From: Roseospira navarrensis
GTDB lineage: Bacteria > Pseudomonadota > Alphaproteobacteria > Rhodospirillales > Rhodospirillaceae
Direction of reading: 5' to 3'
Length of the DNA stretch: 64,000 nucleotides
NCBI RefSeq assembly: GCF_009601025.1
Contig: NZ_WIVE01000001.1
Coordinates: forward strand, 186,001-250,000
Shown here piece by piece: positions 8,567 to 19,760 of this stretch (positions are counted from its first letter, which is position 1; every line of letters begins with the position of its first letter). The notes under the pieces were generated by a model that searched no databases, was not told the DNA's origin, and saw nothing but the letters and a program-made list of their open reading frames with translations. Made by a program: the position numbers and the translations under genes.

Positions 8567-10298
8567 TCTCCTCCCGCCTCAGGTCGTGCACGGTGTCCAG
8601 GTATGCGCCGATGACGGCCGCCTCGGTGACCATGCCCGCCAGCCGCCCGTCGTGGTCCACCACGGGGGCGGCGTCGCCGACGAAGCCGTCGAGGGCGGCC
8701 ATGGCCTCCCACACCGAGGTGTCCGGGGCCAGCACCACGGCGCCCCGCCGGGCCAGCGCGCCGGCCTTGGCGTCCTCGCGGTCGCGGGCGTCCTGGGCGC
8801 GCAGCAGGCCGAGGAAGCGCCCATCCTCGCCGATCACCGGGGCCTCGGCCCGGCCGGCGGCGGCCAGCCGGTCGAGCACGGCCCCGACCCGCTCGTCCGC
8901 CGCGGCGCGCGGCATGTCCGTATGGATCAGACGGGCGACCGGCACGGCGTCCAGCAGCGCCCGGTCCCGGCCGGCCGACAGGTCCACGCCCTTGCGCGCC
9001 AGTTGCACGTCGAACAGAGACCGCCCGAGAAGCTGATAGCTGACCAGATTGGAGAACACCACGGCGACCATGGCGGCGATGGTCAGGTCGTAGCTGTGGG
9101 TCAGCTCGAACACGATCAGGATGGTGGTCAGGGGCGCGCCGATCACCGGGCTGGTCAGGGCCATCATGCCGCAGATGGCATAGACCACGAGACCCGAGTT
9201 GGGCACGCCCAGCAGCCCGTCGAAGCCCGTCCACAAGAGCGCGCCGAACAGGATGCCGATCAGCAGGGCGGGACTGAACACGCCGCCGGCGAAGCCCCAG
9301 CCCAGGCACAGGGCGGTCAGGGCGATCTTGGCGGCGATCAGCAGCGCCAGTTCCCAGGGGGCGAAGGCGCCCTCGATGGTGGCGAACCGCAGAGCCTCCG
9401 TGCCGATGCCCAGCACGTCCGGCAGCGCCAGCGCGACCGCGCCGACGGCGAGTCCGGCCAGCGCGGGGCGCAGCACGGCCGGCAGGCGCAGGCGGGCGGC
9501 CAGGGCGGGCGCGGCCAGCAGCAGGCGCATGAAGCCGACGGCCAGCAGGGCCGACAGCACGCCGACCAGCGCGAACAGGGGGAACTCGTAGCCGTGGGCG
9601 ACGCCGTCGAAGGCGACCAGGAACAGGGCGGGCCGGTCGAACACCACGTTCGCGACCACGAATCCGGTGGCCGCCGCCACGGTGGTGGGGGCGAAGGCCT
9701 GGATCGAGTAGTGCCGCAGGATGACCTCGTGTGCGAACACCAGCCCGGCGATGGGCGCGTTGAAGGCGGTGGCGATCGCGGCGGCCACGCCGCAGCCGAT
9801 GGCGATGGTCCGCAGGTTGCGCACGGGCGTTCGCACGCGCGCGGCCAGGGCGCCGAACAGGGTGCCCAGATAGACCATCGGGCCGTACTGCCCGACCGAG
9901 GCCCCGCAGCCCAGCGACAGCGCCGCCGCCAGCGAGGACACCACCCCGCTCCGGACGGACGGCAGGGCCCCCCGGGTCTGCACGGCCCGGATGGCGTCCG
10001 GCGGGCCCAGCGGCCGGCCCTCGATCGCCCCGTGTCGCAGCAGAAGGCCCACGAGCAGTCCGCCCAGGGTGGGCACCAGAACGGTGGCCGCCGCGACCAG
10101 GGCCGCGCGGTCCTCCACCTGCACCCGGGCGCGCGGCGAGACCAGCAGGGCGTCGTTCAGCCAGGCCACGGCGTCCACGAAGGCGATGGCCCCAAGCGCC
10201 GTGATCCCCCCGACGGCGACCGCCACACCGCTCAGCACGGCCATGCGGACGAGGGGGCTGGTCACGCGGTCGTCGGGTCGGGGAGGTGCGGGGGGCAT
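8553..10298 (-). CDS. ClC chloride channel/transporter with C-terminal CBS pair
   Basis: ClC-family membrane protein of 581 residues, with a core of about ten or more hydrophobic helices up to residue 440 and two CBS-like repeats from about 460 to the end that may bind nucleotides. The core has G-Q-Y-G-P (136-140), F-N-A-P-I-A-G (179-185) and G-G-V-F-S-P motifs. Tyr138 stands where exchangers carry the gating glutamate, and Val192 stands where the proton-path glutamate is expected (F-A-H-E-V). I therefore infer a passive anion channel rather than an H+/Cl- exchanger. The start at 10298 begins M-P-P-A-P; longer upstream readings look non-coding. Confidence 0.87.
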   Translation of the reverse strand: MPPAPPRPDDRVTSPLVRMAVLSGVAVAVGGITALGAIAFVDAVAWLNDALLVSPRARVQVEDRAALVAAATVLVPTLGGLLVGLLLRHGAIEGRPLGPPDAIRAVQTRGALPSVRSGVVSSLAAALSLGCGASVGQYGPMVYLGTLFGALAARVRTPVRNLRTIAIGCGVAAAIATAFNAPIAGLVFAHEVILRHYSIQAFAPTTVAAATGFVVANVVFDRPALFLVAFDGVAHGYEFPLFALVGVLSALLAVGFMRLLLAAPALAARLRLPAVLRPALAGLAVGAVALALPDVLGIGTEALRFATIEGAFAPWELALLIAAKIALTALCLGWGFAGGVFSPALLIGILFGALLWTGFDGLLGVPNSGLVVYAICGMMALTSPVIGAPLTTILIVFELTHSYDLTIAAMVAVVFSNLVSYQLLGRSLFDVQLARKGVDLSAGRDRALLDAVPVARLIHTDMPRAAADERVGAVLDRLAAAGRAEAPVIGEDGRFLGLLRAQDARDREDAKAGALARRGAVVLAPDTSVWEAMAALDGFVGDAAPVVDHDGRLAGMVTEAAVIGAYLDTVHDLRREENAGA

Positions 10299-10492
10299 CG
10301 CGCTCGGCCTGGCCGCTGTCTGGACGGGGCGAGCCTCCACCTTACGCGACCGGGCCGTGTTCCGCCAACCGCGCGGCCGGGCGCGTTGACGGGGTGGCGC
10401 CGTTATGATGTCGTAACGGTCACGGACAAGAGGGGAACGGACGGGGCCCTGTGCGATCCCCGTCGACACTCAACAGGACAGGGAGCGGGGTC
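10299..10492. other. Divergent spacer between ClC and an unknown gene
   Basis: This 194-base gap must hold promoters for both directions. A GTTA/TAAC pair frames an eight-base centre near 10403-10418 and could be a weak operator, but I see no convincing -35/-10 pair. Confidence 0.3.
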
Positions 10493-10975
10493 ATGGCGAT
10501 GCGATACTATGTGCGGCTGGTTGGGTTCTCCTTTGTCGCGCAAGGGCAACTCGGGGGGCTTGTGGTGGATCCGGGCACCACGTTCCGGTTCGGGGGCCGG
10601 ACCTACGACGCGGAGCACCCGTACCACTTGGCCTCTCTCGATGCCGCCATGCCGCGGATCGCCAATGCGATAACGACGGACTGGATTTCCATCCCGACCG
10701 CGTCCGAACCGCACTTCCGCAACCTCGAGGGTTACCGGGCCGAGATCAAGATTCACGGCTGGATCGTCGGTCGGGGAGAGGCGCGGGTCGAGATCAACCT
10801 GTGGAACCGGACCGGGGCCAGCGTGGGCGGCTTTTCGCGCAACGCCACCTGCTACGGCGGCAACATCGGCAATCTGGGCATCGAGTGCAGCCTGGTGAAG
10901 GGCCGCACGCGGGAAGAGGTGGTCCGGCGCGCCTTCCGCGACCAGTTCCGGCGTGATCCCGGCTACTCCCGATAG
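10493..10975 (+). CDS. Hypothetical protein, 160 residues
   Basis: Not recognised. The ATG at 10493 follows AGGGAGCGGGG, and a second ATG two codons later is possible. The product lacks a clear signal peptide and reads as a soluble, mixed alpha/beta protein with two cysteines near residues 128 and 140 and a basic C-terminal tail. Codon use is less GC3-extreme than neighbours, which may hint at more recent acquisition. It stands alone between the divergent ClC gene and the nuo operon. Confidence 0.6.
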   Translation: MAMRYYVRLVGFSFVAQGQLGGLVVDPGTTFRFGGRTYDAEHPYHLASLDAAMPRIANAITTDWISIPTASEPHFRNLEGYRAEIKIHGWIVGRGEARVEINLWNRTGASVGGFSRNATCYGGNIGNLGIECSLVKGRTREEVVRRAFRDQFRRDPGYSR

Positions 10976-11119
10976 GGGCGGCGATCCGGAGCGTCCGGCG
11001 GTCGGACGCCCCTTGATCGCGCCCGCGCGGCGACCACATGGCAACAGCGGCCGGTCCGGCAGGGGGGTCGTTGCCGGCCCGCATCAACCATGCGTTTCGT
11101 GCATGCCGGGCATGACCGC

Positions 11120-11148
11120 TTGACTTGGCCGGAGGTGTTGACTACACC
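11120..11148 (+). promoter_or_regulatory. Candidate promoter ahead of the nuo operon
   Basis: TTGACT at 11120 is followed after 17 bases by TACACC at 11143, about 70 bases before nuoA. The -35 is good and the -10 weak. A second TTGACT lies at 11138. This is the only promoter-like block in the 240-base spacer. Confidence 0.35.
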
Positions 11149-11215
11149 ACTGCGGTTTTCCGGGATCCCGAGATGGGCGCCCGCCCCCTCCTCACGGTTC
11201 GTGGAGCCTCGCGGC

Positions 11216-11581
11216 ATGGAAGAACTGCTCCGGGAGTACCTCCCCATCCTGGTCTTTCTCGGCATTGCCGCGGTGGTGGCCGCGGGTGCGCTCGCCGGAT
11301 CGTTGATCCTCGCCCCCCAGCGGCCCGATCCCGAGAAGGATTCGGCCTACGAGTGCGGGTTCGAGGCGTTCGACGATGCCCGTGCGAAATTCCAGGTGCG
11401 GTTCTATCTGGTCGCCATCCTGTTCATCATCTTTGACCTTGAGGTCGCCTTCCTGTTTCCGTGGGCGCTCAGCCTGGGCAATATCGGTGTGTTCGGGTTC
11501 TGGTCCATGATGGTGTTCCTGGCCGTCCTCACCATCGGGTTCGTTTACGAATGGAAGAAAGGGGCACTGGAATGGGAATGA
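11216..11581 (+). CDS. nuoA: NADH-quinone oxidoreductase subunit A
   Basis: Small membrane subunit of complex I, 121 residues with three membrane helices (about 8-30, 62-85 and 92-112). The loop between helices 1 and 2 has the diagnostic Y-E-C-G-F-E motif near residues 45-50. The ATG at 11216 gives the family N-terminus, while an ATG at 11090 would add a 42-residue non-family leader. First gene of the fourteen-gene operon; the stop overlaps the nuoB start. Confidence 0.96.
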   Translation: MEELLREYLPILVFLGIAAVVAAGALAGSLILAPQRPDPEKDSAYECGFEAFDDARAKFQVRFYLVAILFIIFDLEVAFLFPWALSLGNIGVFGFWSMMVFLAVLTIGFVYEWKKGALEWE

Positions 11582-12129
11582 GCGAGGGAACGCCCGTCGT
11601 CACCAACACCCAGCCGCTGCCGCCGGGGCAGGAACAGGACGCCCTGCTCAAGGCGCTGGGGCAGGAGATCGACGACAAGGGATTCGTGCTGGCCAGTGTG
11701 GACAAGCTGGTCAACTGGGCCCGCACCGGGTCGCTGTGGCCGATGACCTTCGGTCTGGCCTGCTGCGCGCTGGAAATGATCCACTGCGCCTGCGCCCGCT
11801 ATGACCTGGACCGCTTCGGGGTGGTGTTCCGCCCCAGCCCGCGCCAGTCCGACGTGATGCTGGTCGCGGGCACGCTGACCAACAAGATGGCGCCCGCGCT
11901 GCGCAAGGTCTATGACCAGATGTCGGAGCCGCGCTGGGTGATCTCGATGGGGTCGTGCGCCAACGGCGGCGGCTACTATCACTACTCCTATTCCGTGGTG
12001 CGCGGCTGCGACCGCATCGTCCCGGTGGACATCTACGTACCGGGTTGCCCGCCCACGGCGGAGGCGCTGCTGTACGGCATCCTCCAGCTTCAGAAGAAGA
12101 TCAACCGCACCGGGTCCCTGCTGCGGTAA
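11572..12129 (+). CDS. nuoB: NADH-quinone oxidoreductase subunit B
   Basis: Peripheral-arm subunit carrying cluster N2, the last iron-sulfur centre before quinone. The 185-residue product has the tandem C64-C65 in L-A-C-C-A-L-E-M, then C129 and C159 in V-P-G-C-P-P, the complete ligand set. AAAGGGG precedes the ATG at 11572; the ATG at 11578 is an alternative that removes two residues. It overlaps nuoA by ten bases. The usual M-H-A-A-A-S-R-Y stretch reads I-H-C-A-C-A-R-Y, adding two extra cysteines next to the cluster. Confidence 0.95.
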   Translation: MGMSEGTPVVTNTQPLPPGQEQDALLKALGQEIDDKGFVLASVDKLVNWARTGSLWPMTFGLACCALEMIHCACARYDLDRFGVVFRPSPRQSDVMLVAGTLTNKMAPALRKVYDQMSEPRWVISMGSCANGGGYYHYSYSVVRGCDRIVPVDIYVPGCPPTAEALLYGILQLQKKINRTGSLLR

Positions 12130-12244
12130 AGGGTTGGGGGGCGGAGTTCGGCCCGCCCCCACCCGGGACCGCCGACCGGCGAGCCGTCGCGCCGGTCAGC
12201 GGCGGGGCCCACGCGCGCCGTCGGTTCAACACGGGGTATGTGGC

Positions 12245-12889
12245 ATGGCGTTGACCACCGAACAGATCGAGGCCCTTCAGGACCTGGGGCACCACGTCGC
12301 CGCGGCGCTGTCCGATCAGGTGCGCGAGACGCATCTGTCCAAGGACGAACTTGTGGTCTCGATCAACCGCCAGGATGTGGTGCGCGTGCTCACCTTCCTG
12401 CGCGATGATCCCAACTGCCTGTTCGTGCAGCTTGTGGACGTGTGCGGGGTGGACTGGCCGGAACGGGACGAGCGCTTCGAGGTGGTCTACAACCTGCTCA
12501 GTCTGAAGCATAACCAGCGCGTCCGCGTGCGCCTGACCGCGAGCGAGGACACGCCCGTGCCCTCGGTGGTGGAGGTGTTCAAGACCGCCAACTGGTTCGA
12601 GCGTGAGGTCTGGGACATGTACGGCGTGTTCTTCTCCGGGCACCCGGACCTGCGCCGCATCCTGACCGACTACGGCTTCGAGGGGCACCCGCTGCGCAAG
12701 GACTTCCCGCTGACCGGGACGGTGGAGCTGCGCTACGACGACGAGCAGGCGCGCTGCGTCTACGAGCCCGTGCGGCTGACGCAGGACTTCCGCAATTTCG
12801 ATTTCATGAGCCCCTGGGAAGGGGCGCTGGACCCCAACGTGGCGGCGACCGCCCGGGCGCTGCCCGGCGACGAGAAGGCGAGCGGCTGA
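12245..12889 (+). CDS. nuoC: NADH-quinone oxidoreductase subunit C
   Basis: 30-kDa-type subunit that binds NuoD at the membrane junction, 214 residues. It has the family block E-R-E-V-W-D-M-Y-G (about 119-127), then [19 protein letters not shown]. The start at 12245 begins M-A-L-T-T-E; earlier in-frame ATG gives non-family sequence. It is separate from nuoD, unlike the fused nuoCD of enterics, the usual alphaproteobacterial arrangement. A 115-base gap separates it from nuoB. Confidence 0.95.
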   Translation: MALTTEQIEALQDLGHHVAAALSDQVRETHLSKDELVVSINRQDVVRVLTFLRDDPNCLFVQLVDVCGVDWPERDERFEVVYNLLSLKHNQRVRVRLTASEDTPVPSVVEVFKTANWFEREVWDMYGVFFSGHPDLRRILTDYGFEGHPLRKDFPLTGTVELRYDDEQARCVYEPVRLTQDFRNFDFMSPWEGALDPNVAATARALPGDEKASG

Positions 12890-12928
12890 CGGACCAGGGC
12901 ACGAGCAGGGCACGAGGCAGGCAGCACG

Positions 12929-14107
12929 ATGGCGCAGACCGAGATCAAGAGCTACAACCTCAACTTCGGACCCCAGCATCCGGCGGCGCACGGGGTGCTG
13001 CGTCTGATCCTGGAGCTGTCCGGCGAGGTGGTGGACCGCGCCGATCCCCATATCGGGCTGCTGCACCGCGGCACCGAAAAGCTGATCGAGTACAAGACCT
13101 ATATCCAGGCGATGCCGTACTTCGATCGCCTGGACTACGCCTGCCCGCTGAACATGGAGCACGCCTACGTGCTCGCGGTGGAAAAGCTGCTGGGCACCGA
13201 GGTGCCGCCGCGCGGCAAGTACATCCGCACGCTGTTCTCGGAGGTCACGCGCATCATCAATCACATCATGAACACCACGTCGTTCGCGCTCGATCTGGGC
13301 GCCATGACGCCCATGCTGTGGGGCTGGGAAGAGCGCGAGCACCTGCTGGAGTACTGCGAGCGGGCGTCGGGCGCCCGCATGCACATGGCGTACTTCCGCC
13401 CCGGCGGCGTGGCCAAGGACGTGCCCGACGGTCTGCTGGACGACATCTACGCCTGGTGCGACCGCTTCGAGAAATTCATGGTGGACATGGAGTCGCTGCT
13501 GGACGGCAACCGCATCTTCCGCCAGCGCACCGTGGACATCGGCATCGTCTCGCAGGAGGACGCGCTCAACTGGGGCTTCACCGGCCCGGTGCTGCGCGCC
13601 ACCGGCATCCCGTGGGACCTGCGCAAGGCCCAGCCGTACGATGCGTTCGAGGACATGGACTTCGACGTGCCCGTGGGCAAGACCGGCGACTGCTACGCCC
13701 GCTACCTCGTGCGCATGGAGGAGATGCGCCAGTCCATGCGCATCGTCCGCCAGTGCATCGAGAAGATGCCGGACGGCCCGGTCAAGGTGGACGACAACAA
13801 GATCTCGCCGCCGTCGCGGCCGGAGATGAAGCGCTCCATGGAAGCGCTCATCCATCACTTCAAGCTCTACACCGAGGGCTTCAAGGTGCCGCCCGGCGAG
13901 ACCTATACCGCCGTCGAGGCCGCCACCGGCGAGTTCGGCGTCTATCTGGTGTCGGACGGCACCAACCGGCCCTACCGCTGCAAGATCCGCTCGCCGGGGT
14001 ATGTCCACCTTCAGGGGCTGGATCTGCTGTCCAAGGGGCACATGCTGGCCGACATGCCCGCCAATATCGGCTCCATTGACGTTGTTTTTGGCGAGATTGA
14101 CCGATGA
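12929..14107 (+). CDS. nuoD: NADH-quinone oxidoreductase subunit D
   Basis: 49-kDa-type subunit forming the quinone pocket with NuoB, 392 residues. The N-terminus carries [12 protein letters not shown] (about 11-22), and later come the P-Y-F-D-R-L-D-Y and R-P-G-G-V motifs. The C-terminus ends D-V-V-F-G-E-I-D-R, as is standard. The stop overlaps the nuoE start by four bases (ATGA). Confidence 0.96.
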   Translation: MAQTEIKSYNLNFGPQHPAAHGVLRLILELSGEVVDRADPHIGLLHRGTEKLIEYKTYIQAMPYFDRLDYACPLNMEHAYVLAVEKLLGTEVPPRGKYIRTLFSEVTRIINHIMNTTSFALDLGAMTPMLWGWEEREHLLEYCERASGARMHMAYFRPGGVAKDVPDGLLDDIYAWCDRFEKFMVDMESLLDGNRIFRQRTVDIGIVSQEDALNWGFTGPVLRATGIPWDLRKAQPYDAFEDMDFDVPVGKTGDCYARYLVRMEEMRQSMRIVRQCIEKMPDGPVKVDDNKISPPSRPEMKRSMEALIHHFKLYTEGFKVPPGETYTAVEAATGEFGVYLVSDGTNRPYRCKIRSPGYVHLQGLDLLSKGHMLADMPANIGSIDVVFGEIDR

Positions 14108-14778
14108 GTGCCGTGAAGACCTCCCCCGCCCGCGACGACGCGCCCTTCGCCTTCAGCGAGGAGTCCCTGGCCGAGGCCCGGCGCATCCTGGCCAAGTACC
14201 CGGAAAACCGCGCGCGCAGCGCCATTCTGCCGCTGCTCGATCTGGCCCAGCGCCAGCACGGCTGGGTGTCCCAGAGCGTGGTCGAGGCCGTGGCCGAGAT
14301 CACCGGCGCCGCGCCGATCCGGGTGTGGGAGGTGGCGACCTTCTACACCATGTACAACAAGGCCCCGATCGGCCGGCACCACGTGGAGATCTGCACGAAC
14401 CTGCCGTGCTGGCTGCGCGGGTCGGACGAGATCCTGCGCGCCGCCCGCGACGTGTTCGGCGTCGGCTTCGGCCAGACCAGCGAGGACGGCGCGGCCACGG
14501 TGTCCTCGGCCGAGTGCCTGGGGGCCTGTGTCAACGCGCCGATGGTCCAGATCGGCGACGACTATTACGAAGACCTGGATTACGACAGCGCGCACGCGCT
14601 GTTCACGGCGATCAAGGAGGGCCAGCCGGTCAAGGCGGGGTCGCAGATCGGGCGCCAGTGCTCGGCGCCGGAGGGCGGCCCGACCACCCTGACCACCGAT
14701 CCCGGCACGGCCGAAGGCGGCCGCTGGATCGCCCCCGACAGTCCCGCCGCGGGCGGCTCCGCCCCCGGGACCGCTTAG
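14104..14778 (+). CDS. nuoE: NADH-quinone oxidoreductase subunit E
   Basis: 24-kDa thioredoxin-like subunit holding the [2Fe-2S] N1a cluster. The 224-residue protein has the C-T-N-L-P-C pair near residues 98-103 and E-C-L-G-A-C near 138-143, giving four cluster ligands. A glycine- and proline-rich tail of about 50 residues extends beyond the conserved fold and looks poorly structured. ATGA coupling to nuoD and a 13-base gap to nuoF keep it in the flavin/NADH module NuoEFG. Confidence 0.95.
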   Translation: MSAVKTSPARDDAPFAFSEESLAEARRILAKYPENRARSAILPLLDLAQRQHGWVSQSVVEAVAEITGAAPIRVWEVATFYTMYNKAPIGRHHVEICTNLPCWLRGSDEILRAARDVFGVGFGQTSEDGAATVSSAECLGACVNAPMVQIGDDYYEDLDYDSAHALFTAIKEGQPVKAGSQIGRQCSAPEGGPTTLTTDPGTAEGGRWIAPDSPAAGGSAPGTA

Positions 14779-14791
14779 GAAAGAGCGCGCC

Positions 14792-16096
14792 ATGCTGCTG
14801 AGCGACAAGGACCGCATCTTCACGAACCTCTATGGCCACCACGATTGGCGCCTGAAGGGCGCCCGTGCGCGCGGCGACTGGGACGGCACCAAGGCCATCC
14901 TGGCCATGGGGCATGACTGGATCGTGGATCAGGTCAAGGCTTCCGGCCTGCGCGGCCGGGGCGGGGCGGGCTTTCCCACCGGCCTGAAGTGGTCGTTCAT
15001 GCCCAAGGCCGTGGGCGAGCGGCCGCACTACCTGGTCGTCAACGCCGACGAGGGCGAGCCCGGCACCTGCAAGGACCGGGACATGATGCGCAACGATCCG
15101 CACAAGCTGATCGAGGGCTGCCTGATCGCAGGCTTCGCCATGCGCGCCCATGTGGCCTACATCTACGTGCGCGGCGAGTTCTACCGCGAGGCCGAGCGCC
15201 TGGACGCGGCCATCGCCGAGGCCGAGGAGGCCGGCCTGCTGGGCGATGACGCCTGCGGTTCCGGCTGGCCGTTCCGGGTCTATGTCCACAAGGGGGCCGG
15301 GGCCTACATCTGCGGCGAGGAAACCGCGCTCATCCAGTCGCTGGAGGGCAAGAAGGGTCAGCCGCGCCTGAAGCCGCCGTTCCCGGCCGGCGTCGGCCTG
15401 TACGGCTGTCCGACCACGGTGAACAACGTGGAGAGCATCGCGGTCGTGCCCACCGTCCTGCGGCGCGGCGCCTCGTGGTTCTCCGGCATCGGGCGCGAGA
15501 ACAACACCGGCACCAAGGTGTTCTGCATCTCCGGCCACGTGAACAAGCCGTGCAACGTGGAAGAGGCCATGAGCATTCCGCTGCGCACGCTGATCGAGAA
15601 GCATGCCGGCGGCGTGCGCGGCGGCTGGGACAACCTGCTGGCGGTGATCCCCGGCGGGGCCTCAGTGCCGCTGCTGCCCAAGGACATCTGCGACGATGTG
15701 CTGATGGACTTCGACGCCCTGAAGGAGGCGAAGTCGGGCCTGGGCACCGCCGCCGTCATGGTCATGGACAAGTCCGCCGACGTGGTGGCGTCCATCGCGC
15801 GGCTGTCGCAGTTCTACATGCACGAAAGCTGCGGGCAGTGTACGCCGTGCCGCGAGGGCGCGGGCTGGATGTCCCGGGTCATGGACCGCATGGTGACCGG
15901 CGACGCCAACCCGGAAGAGATCGACATTCTGGAGCAGGTGACGCGGCAGGTGGAGGGGCATACCATCTGCGCCCTGGGCGATGCGGCCGCCTGGCCGATC
16001 CAGGGCCTGATCCGGCACTTCCGGCCCGAGCTGGAACGCCGCATCGCGGCGCGGCGCGGCCAGTCGGGCAAGGGTGCCGCGGCGGCGGCGGAATGA
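14792..16096 (+). CDS. nuoF: NADH-quinone oxidoreductase subunit F
   Basis: 51-kDa subunit where NADH gives electrons to FMN. The 434-residue product has [10 protein letters not shown] (about 55-64), the [12 protein letters not shown] segment near 86-94, and the [10 protein letters not shown] 4Fe-4S motif near 349-358 with the fourth cysteine about 40 residues on. AGGAAAGAG precedes the ATG. Length and motifs are those of a complete enzyme. Confidence 0.96.
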   Translation: MLLSDKDRIFTNLYGHHDWRLKGARARGDWDGTKAILAMGHDWIVDQVKASGLRGRGGAGFPTGLKWSFMPKAVGERPHYLVVNADEGEPGTCKDRDMMRNDPHKLIEGCLIAGFAMRAHVAYIYVRGEFYREAERLDAAIAEAEEAGLLGDDACGSGWPFRVYVHKGAGAYICGEETALIQSLEGKKGQPRLKPPFPAGVGLYGCPTTVNNVESIAVVPTVLRRGASWFSGIGRENNTGTKVFCISGHVNKPCNVEEAMSIPLRTLIEKHAGGVRGGWDNLLAVIPGGASVPLLPKDICDDVLMDFDALKEAKSGLGTAAVMVMDKSADVVASIARLSQFYMHESCGQCTPCREGAGWMSRVMDRMVTGDANPEEIDILEQVTRQVEGHTICALGDAAAWPIQGLIRHFRPELERRIAARRGQSGKGAAAAAE

Positions 16097-16136
16097 ACGG
16101 GTTCAGGCGGGTAGAGCGGACGGAAAGGGTGCATCC

Positions 16137-18230
16137 ATGCCCAAGTTGACCATTGACGGCATCGAGGTCGAAGCCGAACCCGGGATGACCATCCTGCAGG
16201 CGGCCGACCAGGTGGGCATCGAGATCCCGCGCTTCTGCTATCACGAGCGCCTCTCGATCGCCGGCAACTGCCGCATGTGTCTGGTCGAGGTCAAGCCCGG
16301 GCCGCCCAAGCCGGCGGCCTCGTGTGCGCTGCCGGTGGCCGAGGGCATGCAGGTCTGGACCCAGTCCGATCTCGCCGTGAAGGCCCGCAAGGGCGTGATG
16401 GAATTCCTGCTCATCAACCACCCGCTGGACTGCCCGATCTGCGACCAGGGCGGCGAGTGCGACCTGCAGGACCAGGCCATGGCCTTCGGCGGCGATCGCT
16501 CGCGTTTCCACGAGCACAAGCGCGCCGTGACCGAGAAGCACCTGGGGCCGCTGGTCAAGACGGCCATGACCCGCTGCATCCACTGCACCCGCTGCGTGCG
16601 GTTCATCACCGAGATCGCGGGCATCCAGGAACTGGGCATGATCGGCCGTGGGGAGGATGCGGAAATCACCTCCTACGTGGAAATGGCCCTGACCAGCGAG
16701 CTTTCGGGCAACATCGTGGACCTGTGCCCGGTGGGGGCGCTGACCAGCGCGCCCTATGCCTTCCACGCCCGACCGTGGGAACTGCGCAAGGTCGAGAGCA
16801 TCGACGTGTTCGATGCCGTCGGCTCGGCGATCCGGGTGGATGTGCGCGGCAACGCGGTCATGCGCGTGCTGCCGCGCCTGAACGAGGACATCAACGAGGA
16901 ATGGCTGGCCGACAAGTCCCGCCACGCCATCGACGGGTTGCGCTACCAGCGGCTCGACCGCCCCTATGTGCGTGAGGACGGCAAGCTTCGTCCGGCCTCG
17001 TGGGAGGAGGCGCTGCGCACCGTGGCCGGCCGCCTGTTGGCCACCGACGCGGACAAGGTGGCGGCCCTGGCCGGCGACATGGCCGATGCCGAGGCCATGA
17101 TGCTGCTGAAGGACCTGATGGGCGTGATCGGCAGCCCGCACATGGACTGCCGCCAGGATGGCGCCGCGCTGGACCCGACGGACCGCGCCAGCTACCTGTT
17201 CAACCCGACCATCCCGGGCATCGAGGACGCGGACGCGCTGCTGATCGTGGGGTCCGATCCGCGCTGGGAAGCGCCGATCCTCAACGCCCGCATCCGCAAG
17301 CGCTATCTGATGGGCAACTTCCCCATCGCCACCATCGGGCCGCGCACGGATCTGACCTACCCGGTCGAGGATCTGGGCAACAACCCCGAGGTGCTGGATG
17401 ATCTGGCGCGCGGCCGTCATCCGTTCTGGCGCATCCTGGACGACGCCGAGCGGCCGCTGATCCTGGTCGGCATGGGGGCGCTGTCCCGCCCGGACGGGCG
17501 CGAGGTGATGGCCAGCGCGCGGCGGCTGGCCGAGCGCGTGGGGGCCATGCGCGAGGACTGGAACGGCCTCGGCGTGCTGCACACGGCGGCGGGCCGCGTG
17601 GGCGGCCTGGAGGTGGGCTTCGTGCCCGGTCACGGCGGCCGCGATACGGCCGGCATCCTGGAGGGCGCCGAGCGCGGCGACCTCCAGGTGGTCTACCTGA
17701 TGGGCGCCGACGAGATCGACACGGCCCGCCTGGGCGAGGCCTTCGTGATCTACCAGGGCCACCACGGCGACGCCGGCGCCAACCGGGCGGACGTGATCCT
17801 GCCCGGCGCGGCCTACACCGAAAAGCACGCCACCTACGTCAACACCGAGGGGCGCATGCAGCGCACCTGGCTGGCGGTGCATCCCCCGGGCGAGGCGCGC
17901 GAGGACTGGAAGATCGTCCGGGCGCTGTCGTCGGCCATGGGCAAGCCTCTGTCCCAGAACACGCTGGACGATGTGCGCGCCCGTCTGGCGGACGTCTCGC
18001 CCACCTTCGCCGACGCCAACGAGGGCGCGGTGATCCCGGCCGCGCCCACCCGGGGCGGCTCGGGCGGCGGCGCGGGCCGGCTGGATCGCACGCCGTTCAC
18101 CTCGCCGGTGGGGAACTACTACCGGACCGATCCCATCAGCCGGGCATCCCGCACCATGGCGGAATGCACGGACGTCTACATCAACCGCACCGGCAGCGGT
18201 GACAGCAAGCGGACGGGGACCGATGGCTGA
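16137..18230 (+). CDS. nuoG: NADH-quinone oxidoreductase subunit G
   Basis: 75-kDa subunit, 697 residues, carrying the [2Fe-2S] cluster N1b and two [4Fe-4S] clusters. The N-terminus has the plant-ferredoxin pattern (C34, C45, C48, C63); then [10 protein letters not shown] (about 98-107) and [10 protein letters not shown] with the H-L-G-P histidine ligand. A molybdopterin-oxidoreductase-like domain follows without a cofactor site, as in mitochondria-type enzymes. The ATG at 16137 is chosen because it begins the ferredoxin fold. The stop overlaps nuoH by eight bases. Confidence 0.95.
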   Translation: MPKLTIDGIEVEAEPGMTILQAADQVGIEIPRFCYHERLSIAGNCRMCLVEVKPGPPKPAASCALPVAEGMQVWTQSDLAVKARKGVMEFLLINHPLDCPICDQGGECDLQDQAMAFGGDRSRFHEHKRAVTEKHLGPLVKTAMTRCIHCTRCVRFITEIAGIQELGMIGRGEDAEITSYVEMALTSELSGNIVDLCPVGALTSAPYAFHARPWELRKVESIDVFDAVGSAIRVDVRGNAVMRVLPRLNEDINEEWLADKSRHAIDGLRYQRLDRPYVREDGKLRPASWEEALRTVAGRLLATDADKVAALAGDMADAEAMMLLKDLMGVIGSPHMDCRQDGAALDPTDRASYLFNPTIPGIEDADALLIVGSDPRWEAPILNARIRKRYLMGNFPIATIGPRTDLTYPVEDLGNNPEVLDDLARGRHPFWRILDDAERPLILVGMGALSRPDGREVMASARRLAERVGAMREDWNGLGVLHTAAGRVGGLEVGFVPGHGGRDTAGILEGAERGDLQVVYLMGADEIDTARLGEAFVIYQGHHGDAGANRADVILPGAAYTEKHATYVNTEGRMQRTWLAVHPPGEAREDWKIVRALSSAMGKPLSQNTLDDVRARLADVSPTFADANEGAVIPAAPTRGGSGGGAGRLDRTPFTSPVGNYYRTDPISRASRTMAECTDVYINRTGSGDSKRTGTDG

Positions 18231-19236
18231 GTTGTGGAGCGGCACCCTGTGGCCGCTGATCATCATCGTCGCGCAGATCCTTCTGATCGTGCTGCCCCTG
18301 CTGGGCGCGGTGGCGTACCTGACCTATGCGGAACGCAAGGTCATCGGCGCCATGCAGATGCGCCGGGGGCCGAACGTGGTCGGGCCGTTCGGGCTGTTCC
18401 AGCCCATCGCCGACGGCGTCAAGCTGATGCTGAAGGAAACGATCATCCCCACCGGCGCCGACCGGCCGGTGTTCATCCTGGCGCCGATGCTGACGTTCAT
18501 CCTGGCGCTGATCGGCTGGGCGGTGATCCCGTTCGACTCCGGCTGGGTGCTGGCCGACATCAACGTGGGCGTGCTGTACCTGCTGGCCATCTCCGGCCTG
18601 GGCGTCTACGGCATCATCATGGCCGGCTGGGCGTCGAATTCGCGCTACGCCCTGTTGGGCGGGCTGCGGTCGGCGGCGCAGATGGTGTCGTACGAGATCA
18701 GCATGGGGCTCATCATCATCTCGGTGCTGGTGACGGCGGGCACGCTGAACCTGTCGGAGATCGTCGAGGCCCAGGGCAACGGGATGTGGTACTTCATCCC
18801 GCACTTCCCGATGTTCGTGATCTTCATCGTCTCCATCCTGGCGGAGACCAACCGCGCGCCGTTCGACCTGCCGGAGGCCGAGGCCGAGCTGGTGTCGGGC
18901 TACAACGTGGAATACTCCGCCATGACCTTCGCCCTGTTCTTCCTGGGCGAGTACGCGAACATGATCCTGATGTCCGCGATCGCGGTGGTGCTGTTCCTGG
19001 GCGGCTGGCTGCCGCCGGTGGATGTCGCGCCGTTCACCTGGATCCCGGGCATCATCTGGTTCGCGCTGAAGATCTGCCTGATCCTGTTCATCTTCCTGTG
19101 GGCGCGGGCGACCTTCCCGCGCTACCGCTACGACCAGTTGATGCGGCTGGGCTGGAAGGTGTTCCTGCCGGTGTCGCTGGTCTGGGTGGTGCTGACCGCC
19201 GGCGTGCTGATGGCGTTCGATGCCCTGCCGGCCTGA
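18223..19236 (+). CDS. nuoH: NADH-quinone oxidoreductase subunit H
   Basis: ND1-type membrane subunit lining the quinone channel, 337 residues with about eight helices. It carries Y-A-E-R-K-V-I-G near residues 35-42, [12 protein letters not shown], and [20 protein letters not shown], all hallmarks of the quinone-site loops. ATG at 18223 overlaps nuoG, and an ATG eight codons earlier is less likely. Confidence 0.96.
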   Translation: MAELWSGTLWPLIIIVAQILLIVLPLLGAVAYLTYAERKVIGAMQMRRGPNVVGPFGLFQPIADGVKLMLKETIIPTGADRPVFILAPMLTFILALIGWAVIPFDSGWVLADINVGVLYLLAISGLGVYGIIMAGWASNSRYALLGGLRSAAQMVSYEISMGLIIISVLVTAGTLNLSEIVEAQGNGMWYFIPHFPMFVIFIVSILAETNRAPFDLPEAEAELVSGYNVEYSAMTFALFFLGEYANMILMSAIAVVLFLGGWLPPVDVAPFTWIPGIIWFALKICLILFIFLWARATFPRYRYDQLMRLGWKVFLPVSLVWVVLTAGVLMAFDALPA

Positions 19237-19271
19237 GGGGGACCCCATGATCTCCACACGGGAGCGTGACC

Positions 19272-19760
19272 ATGTCGTTCATTGACCGGACCGCCCGCGG
19301 GTTCCTGCTGGCCGAACTGGTGTCGGGCCTGGCCCTGACGCTGCGATACATGTTCAAGCCGAAGTATACGATCAACTATCCCCACGAGAAGGGATACCTG
19401 AGCCCCCGCTTCCGCGGCGAGCATGCCCTGCGCCGCTATCCGAACGGCGAGGAACGCTGCATCGCCTGCAAGCTGTGCGAGGCCATCTGCCCGGCCCAGG
19501 CCATCACCATCGAGGCCGAGGAGCGCAGCGACGGCAGCCGGCGGACCACGCGCTACGACATCGACATGACCAAGTGCATCTACTGCGGCTTCTGCGAGGA
19601 GGCCTGCCCGGTGGATGCCATCGTCGAGGGGCCGAACTTCGAATTCGCCACCGAGACCCGCGAGGAACTGCTGTACGACAAGGACAAGCTGCTGGCCAAC
19701 GGCGACCGCTGGGAGCCGGAGCTGGCCGCCCGTCTGGAGCTGGATGCGCCGTATCGCTGA
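19272..19760 (+). CDS. nuoI: NADH-quinone oxidoreductase subunit I
   Basis: TYKY-type subunit with two [4Fe-4S] clusters (N6a, N6b), 162 residues. It shows two ferredoxin motifs: [12 protein letters not shown] (about 60-71) and [12 protein letters not shown] (about 99-110). The N-terminal helix contacts the membrane arm. Two ATG codons (19266, 19272) are close; the second follows GGAG at better spacing. Confidence 0.96.
   Translation: MSFIDRTARGFLLAELVSGLALTLRYMFKPKYTINYPHEKGYLSPRFRGEHALRRYPNGEERCIACKLCEAICPAQAITIEAEERSDGSRRTTRYDIDMTKCIYCGFCEEACPVDAIVEGPNFEFATETREELLYDKDKLLANGDRWEPELAARLELDAPYR

Noticed and set aside
15879-18266. A 795-codon minus-strand open frame opposite nuoG
   Set aside because: nuoG has all iron-sulfur motifs on the plus strand. 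The antisense frame has no known fold.
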